From NCBI GenBank assembly GCA_902766005.1, contig CACXCB010000062.1:1-49489 (forward strand): 49,489 nucleotides of DNA, written 5' to 3'. Below, piece by piece: positions 44,570 to 49,489 of the stretch; positions within the stretch are counted from its first letter, which is position 1, and every line of letters begins with the position of its first letter. The stretch is from an uncultured Erysipelotrichaceae bacterium (GTDB taxonomy: Bacteria > Bacillota_I > Bacilli_A > Erysipelotrichales > Erysipelotrichaceae). The position numbers were made by a program, and so were the translations under genes. Below the pieces are notes generated by a model that was not told where the DNA came from, ran no database searches, and saw only the letters and a program-made list of their open reading frames with translations.

Positions 44570-44624
44570 CTTATTTTGGGTATACGTCGGGTAGCTGCTA
44601 CCGACGGTGACCTTTGTCACGGTT
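44570..44624 (-). promoter_or_regulatory. Structured queT leader, candidate riboswitch of unassigned class
   Basis: The short leader contains a GTGAC-AAAG-GTCAC hairpin, then a GTCGGTAG-CAG-CTACCCGAC hairpin, then a second copy of TACCC just before AAGGAG. The GGTA of the second hairpin could pair with either TACC copy, offering two exclusive structures near the ribosome binding site. queT genes in other Bacillota are often controlled by preQ1 riboswitches, but the preQ1-I and preQ1-II consensus sequences are not visible here. Confidence 0.4.
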
Positions 44625-44628
44625 ATCT

Positions 44629-44656
44629 ATTATACTTCTCTATGCCCAAAAATCAA
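44629..44656 (-). promoter_or_regulatory. Promoter of queT
   Basis: TTGATT (44656-44651) and TATAAT (44634-44629) are 16 bases apart, so transcription should start about seven bases later and include the whole structured leader. Confidence 0.78.
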
Positions 44657-44672
44657 TAAAGAGATATTATAT

Positions 44673-46904
44673 TCAATTATCTTGAATCTTTGTATCATCA
44701 ACTGTATACCGGATGCCATCGGGGATCTCTGTTTGAACATGAACAATTCCATTTTTTCTTGCCAGAGAAACCGAGATCTTTCCGTATTCTGTCTGATATG
44801 TACATTCCATATGATTCACGGAAGAAGGCAGATATGGTTTTATTTCAATCTCTTTGAATCCCGGTTTCAGTATTCTGATACCGGCCATACCGCGATAATA
44901 CCATTCTATAATATGTCCCATCATGTCATGACAATGGCTTCTCGGATTGCTTTCCCAGTATTCACCCAATGTTGTTTCCCCATCAAGAATAAATGCATAA
45001 TATGAAGGATGAGTTTCTTTTGTGATGTACTTCGCAATAATATCATCCATACCGTATTCCGATGCACATTGAATAATATACGGTAATCCTATCTCTCCGG
45101 ATACAAAGGAGCCTTTATCTACCAACGTTTCCCTGAAAGCATTTACTACATCTTCTTTTTTATCTTCGGGAACCAATCCCCAATACAACGGTAAAGCTTC
45201 ACAAGCTTGTGTCATGCCCTCATTATCCCATGCCTTGTAGTAATATCTGTCTGTATCGTGATTTTTCACGAGCAGTTTACTGTTGTAATTCTCTTTAATC
45301 TTTTGAGAATATCTGTCAAATTCTTCTGCGTCATCTTTTCTATTCAGCATTTCCGCAAACAACTTTAACGTGACTGTATCTGCATAGAGAAAAGCTGTTT
45401 CAATATTCTCCCTGCATAATGTATTTTCAGGATTACCCCAGTCTCCAAGCCCATGATTGATAAAACCTTCCCCATTTACTTTTGTCTGCAGATATTTCCA
45501 ATATCTTTTCCCCATATCATAATTGTCTTCAATGATCTTCTTGTCTCCATAGAACATGTAATGCCAGTATGTATCCAGAATACTTGTTGATCCCCATGGA
45601 ATGATATCATAGAAGCTTCCCATTCCCGGAACAGGCAATACATTCGGAATGTAACATGGTGCTTGTGAGGGAACAAGGCCATCTCCTGCAGGAATTTCAT
45701 TTCCTGCAAAATCGTGAAATATATCTTCAGATGTATGTTGTGCATAGCGACAATCCATTAAGAATTTTTCCCAAAGATTTCTTCCGTCCTTCATGAAGAA
45801 AATGGATGGTGCCATTAAATGATTCGGTTCCTGCCATGCAAATCTTTCAATTGTCGGACAATCCGTATGTACGGAAACCATATTGGCCTCAACTGTTTTT
45901 TCGATCATGTCATAAATCCGATTGTATCTTTGATCATCGCAGGTGAAGGTCCCTGCTTTCTTCCATGCACTGCTGATCGCATTGGCTTTTACGGAGAGAA
46001 CTTCCGCATTTCCTTCTATTGCAACATATCTTCCCGACATATAGGAAAATGTTGAGCATAGCTTTTTTCCATTATCGAGAATAAAAGTTGAACAGTTATT
46101 GACCGTACACCATCCCTTGGCAGCCTGGTCCACATCACCTTCTTCATTCAGCTTTTCTGCCGGATATACTTTTACTGTATCTCCCGTATTTCCTTCAACA
46201 TCCATCTCCAGCATAAATGAGCAATTCTGCCCAAAATCGTAGATCTTCCTTCCGTTTACAGAATGTAGATACATTCCTTCATATGTATGAATCACTTTGA
46301 TTGGCGGTTGAAACTGTTCTACAAAATCCGCTTCCGGCATTTCTGCAATAACAGCATCATCCCATTGACTGTCATCAAAGGAAACCGTATTCCATCCTGT
46401 CTGTTCCTTCGTTCCGTCATACAGCTCGGAACCATATACATTTGTACGCTGTACAGGATGCTCATGTACTTTAAAAGATTCATCCGAACATATGATTTCT
46501 GTGGTTCCATCTTCATATGTAAGTTGCAATTCCAGATAAAAAACAAGGGATTCTCCATAAGGAACATACGGATTGGGATTAGGCGGCATAAAAGCAGGAA
46601 AGGCAAAAGTATACTGATAATCATCTTTGATAAACCAGCCGTTTCCGATTTCTGCTCCTATACAGTTATCCCCTTTCTTTAAATCATCCGTTATATCAAA
46701 TGTAACAAACTGAATCACCTTTCTGTAATCCGTCCATCCCGGATCCAGTACATGATCCGATATCTTTTTTCCGTTAATATAAAAATTGAATTGTCCTAAT
46801 CCGCAGACTTTTGCTGTTGCCCGCAGAATATTTTTATCCAGATATAATATTTTCCTTACATAAAAAGGACATTGCACTGCATTTGTGATCCATTGTACAA
46901 TCAT
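44673..46904 (-). CDS. Alpha-L-rhamnosidase (GH78-like)
   Basis: 743-residue inverting glycosidase predicted to release L-rhamnose from plant or bacterial glycans. An N-terminal carbohydrate-binding beta-sandwich (FNFYINGKKISDHVLDPGWTD) precedes the (alpha/alpha)6 barrel, with HTDCPTIERFAWQEPNH, the counterpart of the DCPQRDERLGW general-acid motif, and GLGDWGNP. A C-terminal beta domain (GFKEIEIKPYLPSSVNH) follows. No signal peptide is present, so it acts in the cytoplasm on imported oligosaccharides. AAGGAG before ATG 46904 is preferred to the upstream in-frame ATG at 46943. There are no rhamnose transport or catabolic genes adjacent. Confidence 0.88.
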   Translation of the reverse strand: MIVQWITNAVQCPFYVRKILYLDKNILRATAKVCGLGQFNFYINGKKISDHVLDPGWTDYRKVIQFVTFDITDDLKKGDNCIGAEIGNGWFIKDDYQYTFAFPAFMPPNPNPYVPYGESLVFYLELQLTYEDGTTEIICSDESFKVHEHPVQRTNVYGSELYDGTKEQTGWNTVSFDDSQWDDAVIAEMPEADFVEQFQPPIKVIHTYEGMYLHSVNGRKIYDFGQNCSFMLEMDVEGNTGDTVKVYPAEKLNEEGDVDQAAKGWCTVNNCSTFILDNGKKLCSTFSYMSGRYVAIEGNAEVLSVKANAISSAWKKAGTFTCDDQRYNRIYDMIEKTVEANMVSVHTDCPTIERFAWQEPNHLMAPSIFFMKDGRNLWEKFLMDCRYAQHTSEDIFHDFAGNEIPAGDGLVPSQAPCYIPNVLPVPGMGSFYDIIPWGSTSILDTYWHYMFYGDKKIIEDNYDMGKRYWKYLQTKVNGEGFINHGLGDWGNPENTLCRENIETAFLYADTVTLKLFAEMLNRKDDAEEFDRYSQKIKENYNSKLLVKNHDTDRYYYKAWDNEGMTQACEALPLYWGLVPEDKKEDVVNAFRETLVDKGSFVSGEIGLPYIIQCASEYGMDDIIAKYITKETHPSYYAFILDGETTLGEYWESNPRSHCHDMMGHIIEWYYRGMAGIRILKPGFKEIEIKPYLPSSVNHMECTYQTEYGKISVSLARKNGIVHVQTEIPDGIRYTVDDTKIQDN

Positions 46905-46969
46905 TTTCTTACTCCTTAGCCATATAATTGTATCATTTTTCAATCAGCTCCTGCATTTGGTATTACACG

Positions 46970-47004
46970 AAAAGAAAGAAGCACTCATTTGGAATGCTTC
47001 TTCT
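46970..47004 (-). terminator. Terminator after the surface-protein gene
   Basis: On the minus strand GAAGAAGCA pairs with TGCTTCTTTC across an 11-base loop, followed by TTTT. It separates the surface protein from the rhamnosidase. Confidence 0.78.
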
Positions 47005-47018
47005 TTGTCTCAGGAAGA

Positions 47019-49489
47019 TCAACGATAGGCCTGCTTAATACGGATGATTCCTCCGGCTGTGATCAGGGAACTGATTAACAGTAACCAGTACCACAGGTCT
47101 GTAGGATCTCCTGTATTTGTCGCTTTCTTATCCTTTTTGCTTGTTGACGAATTATCCTGCTTATTCGGTTTGACTGGATTAGTTGGATTATCGATTGAAG
47201 ATGTTTTCAATACATAAACATCATTTCCGTTTATATCCTTTTCCGGTTTCATGTTGATGATGATCTTTCCGTCTTTTCCGACAGAGAATTCCAGATCAGG
47301 GTACTTATGATAACCCTTCGGAGCATTTCCCTCATGAAGGATATATCTTCCGCCTGGTCTCAGCTTATCACCGAAATCATGTGTTTTGCCTTTTTCCGGC
47401 TTCCAGCTGTCAATCACTTTCCTCGTACCGTCATCCTCGATCTTTATGATATCGATGTTTCCACCGTCAAGTTCTTTATCATCTGAGGAATCTGTTCTGT
47501 TAACAGGGAAGTGAATCTTTTCTTCTTCAACAATGAAGGTATTCGTATTCTTATCAAAATCTGTACCATCCGGCTTAACTGTCACATTGCCGTCTTTTCC
47601 TACTTCAACAGTAATTTCTTTGAAATATACATATCCGTCAGGTCCTGTCTCTTCAGCAACCTTATACGTATGACCAGGTCTCAGTTTTGATCCGAGAGGA
47701 TAAAGTTCATTGTGCTTTGAAGTCCATGTATCAATTACATTTCCATCTTCATCAAACACTTTAATTACAACATCTTCAATATACTTTTTATTCTCTGCAT
47801 CAACAATTTTCAGATTAAAGATGATCCGTGTATCTTCTATCAGAATGATACCGTCTTCTGTCATAGTTCCGGTCGTTGTGACTTTGCCTGTTTCGTCAAT
47901 TGTGAAAGTTGTATCTGTAGCGATGGTATATCCTGCAGGAGATATACTTTCTCTTAAAGAATAATTTTCATTCACCTTCAAGCCTTTGATCTCATGAGCT
48001 TCTTTTGTGGAAGTCCACTCTTCAACGACTTTGCCGTCTTTATCCAGAATCTGGATATGTGCGCCTTCAAGTTCTTCACCGTTGACGATATCTGTCTTGG
48101 AAACTTTGACTGATGTCATTGCATCCTCAACAAGCAGTGTTTCATCTTTCTTGTTGCCTTTGTAGCTGACAGAACCATCTTTATTGATCACAAATGCTGT
48201 TTCTGTAGCGATCGTATATCCTTCAGGAGCAACTGTCTCCTTCAACGTATACTCTGTTTCCGTCTTAAGACCTTCAATGATATGCGCTTCTTTTGCGGAG
48301 GTCCATTCATCGACAACATTTCCATCTTTATCAAGAATCTGGATATGTGCGCCTTCGATCTCCTTGCCGGTTGCGATGTCTACTTTGGAAACGCTGATCT
48401 TTGTCATGGCGTCATTGATGAGCATTACACCATCCTCAGTGATACTGCCGGTTGATGTGACTTTGCCGGTCTCATCGATTGAGAATGTCGTGTCTGTAGC
48501 GATCGTGTATCCATCCGGTGCCACTGTTTCTCTCAGTGTGTATTCCGTACCTGTCTTCAATCCTTCGATCAGATGTGCTTCTTTTCCGGAAGTCCACTCT
48601 TCAACGACTTTACCCTCTTGATCAAGGATCTGGATTGTTGCGCCTTCAAGTTCTTCACCATTGGCGATGTCTGTCTTGGAGACTTTAACTTTCGTCTTGG
48701 CATCCTCAACAAGAATGACTCCGTCTTCTGTAACAGTTCCTGTCGTTGTGACTTTGCCTGTCTCGTCGATTGTAAAGGTTGTTTCTGTAGCTACAGCGTA
48801 CCCTTCAGGTGCTACTGTCTCTTTCAGTGTATATTCTGTATTTACTTTCAAACCTTCGATCAGATGAGCTTCTTTTGCGGAAGTCCATTCCTCGACAACT
48901 TTACCATCTTGATCAAGGATCTGGATTGTTGCACCTTCAAGCTCTTCGCCGTTGGCGATATCCGTCTTGGAGACTTTAACCTTCGTCTTTGCATCATTGA
49001 TGAGCATTACACCATCCTCAGTGACACTGCCGGATGAAGTGACTTTTCCTGTCTCATCGATTGTGAATGTCGTATTTGTAGTGATGGTATATCCATCCGG
49101 AGCAACTGTCTCCTTCAGTGTATACTGTGTATTTACTTTCAAGCCTTCGATCAGGTGTGCCTCTTTTGCGGAAGTCCACTCTTCAACGACTTTGCCGTCT
49201 TTATCCAGAATCTGGATATGTGCGCCTTCAAGTTCTTCACCGTTGGCAATATCGGTCTTGGATACCTTAACCTTTGTCTTGGCATCTTCAACAAGAATAA
49301 TTCCATCTTCAGTGATTGTTCCGGTCGTTGTGACTTTGCCTGTCTCATCGATTGTGAAAGTTGTATCTGTAGCGATGGTATATCCTTCAGGTGCCACTGT
49401 TTCTCTCAAGGTATACTCTGTATTTACTTTCAACCCTTCGATCAGGTGTGCTTCTTTTGTGGAAGTCCACTCTTCAACAACATTGCCTT
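47019..49489 (-). CDS. Cell-wall-anchored surface protein with SpaA/CnaB repeats (5' end outside window)
   Basis: C-terminal 823 residues of a larger protein; the frame is open to the right edge. Six near-identical modules of about 97 residues (the first partial), then two diverged ones, have the SpaA/CnaB pattern: (V)KVSKTDI with the reactive Lys, YTLxETVAPxGY with the catalytic Glu, and a terminal ED/ND that would complete an intramolecular isopeptide bond. A charged, Ser/Lys-rich spacer leads to the wall-sorting region: ATNTGDP, a hydrophobic helix (LWYWLLLISSLITAGGII) and a basic tail. The sorting motif is a variant of LPxTG (xxNTGD). Likely an adhesin stalk or pilin-like protein. Confidence 0.9.
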   Translation of the reverse strand, partial: GNVVEEWTSTKEAHLIEGLKVNTEYTLRETVAPEGYTIATDTTFTIDETGKVTTTGTITEDGIILVEDAKTKVKVSKTDIANGEELEGAHIQILDKDGKVVEEWTSAKEAHLIEGLKVNTQYTLKETVAPDGYTITTNTTFTIDETGKVTSSGSVTEDGVMLINDAKTKVKVSKTDIANGEELEGATIQILDQDGKVVEEWTSAKEAHLIEGLKVNTEYTLKETVAPEGYAVATETTFTIDETGKVTTTGTVTEDGVILVEDAKTKVKVSKTDIANGEELEGATIQILDQEGKVVEEWTSGKEAHLIEGLKTGTEYTLRETVAPDGYTIATDTTFSIDETGKVTSTGSITEDGVMLINDAMTKISVSKVDIATGKEIEGAHIQILDKDGNVVDEWTSAKEAHIIEGLKTETEYTLKETVAPEGYTIATETAFVINKDGSVSYKGNKKDETLLVEDAMTSVKVSKTDIVNGEELEGAHIQILDKDGKVVEEWTSTKEAHEIKGLKVNENYSLRESISPAGYTIATDTTFTIDETGKVTTTGTMTEDGIILIEDTRIIFNLKIVDAENKKYIEDVVIKVFDEDGNVIDTWTSKHNELYPLGSKLRPGHTYKVAEETGPDGYVYFKEITVEVGKDGNVTVKPDGTDFDKNTNTFIVEEEKIHFPVNRTDSSDDKELDGGNIDIIKIEDDGTRKVIDSWKPEKGKTHDFGDKLRPGGRYILHEGNAPKGYHKYPDLEFSVGKDGKIIINMKPEKDINGNDVYVLKTSSIDNPTNPVKPNKQDNSSTSKKDKKATNTGDPTDLWYWLLLISSLITAGGIIRIKQAYR
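47841..49489 (-). repeat. Tandem 291-bp repeats encoding SpaA modules
   Basis: The codons for GY at the end of the ETVAPxGY motif recur at 49381, 49090, 48799, 48508 and 48217, exactly 291 bases apart. The next copy is 288 bases away near 47929. The DNA copies are nearly identical except for a few positions, so unequal recombination could change copy number. The array continues beyond the window. Confidence 0.92.

Noticed and set aside
44570..44624. Calling the queT leader a preQ1 riboswitch
   Set aside because: Context fits, but no conserved preQ1-I or preQ1-II sequence could be matched, so it is left as unassigned.
47841..49489. Regular repeats as a possible CRISPR array
   Set aside because: The 291-bp repeats are coding, in frame, and without spacers; they encode SpaA modules.

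Overview
The window looks like a chromosomal stretch from a low-GC, probably non-sporulating Bacillota. The nearest fit I can infer is an Erysipelotrichia-type gut or oral anaerobe. The reasons are the two T-box leaders, RNase M5, TagGH-type export, an EssC-type secretion ATPase, SpaA-repeat surface protein, and a tatD-rnmV-rsmA-ispE-glmU-prs block that in Bacillus is interrupted by sporulation and regulatory genes (yabG, veg, sspF, purR, spoVG) missing here. The species assignment is inference only.

Layout. (1) 1-4661, + strand: a promoter and T-box leader (best-fit specifier CGC, Arg) drive a polar amino acid ABC transporter and an M14 carboxypeptidase. The binding protein appears circularly permuted. 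(2) 4674-11303, - strand: a housekeeping run mnmE-tatD-rnmV-rsmA-ispE-glmU-prs with overlapping genes, in which GlmU is cut short and lacks its acetyltransferase half. A remnant of an RpiR/SIS regulator follows it. (3) 11379-18439: a DbpA-like helicase, a GH1 phospho-beta-glucosidase, a HipA-like kinase with a fused HTH partner and a large palindromic operator, an amidase pseudogene, a polysaccharide deacetylase and two small orphan genes.

(4) 18628-34974, + strand: the most unusual part, an atypical type VII secretion locus. It encodes a lipoprotein with repeats, a soluble Ser/Thr kinase, a membrane-anchored solute-binding-like protein, EssC (FHA plus FtsK/SpoIIIE ATPase domains), two small proteins, a YukD/EsaB ubiquitin-like protein, a 485-aa helical probable substrate, a WXG100 protein, a (p)ppGpp-hydrolase-like HD protein, a second Ser/Thr kinase and a polytopic membrane protein. 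EsaA, EssA and the EssB pseudokinase are not seen. Both kinases carry repeated short (D/E)xTxG motifs and copies of an unrecognised C-terminal domain, while EssC has an FHA domain with the canonical phosphothreonine-binding residues. I propose that the kinases and FHA form a phosphorylation switch for secretion.

(5) 34985-49489, - strand: a beta-CASP metallo-beta-lactamase nuclease with a long repeated C-terminal extension, a TagGH/Wzm-Wzt-type polymer exporter, a trpCDFBA operon behind a UGG T-box (no trpE or trpG in the window), queT behind a structured leader I cannot assign, an alpha-L-rhamnosidase, and the C-terminal part of a cell-wall-anchored protein with 97-residue SpaA/CnaB repeats that runs off the right edge.
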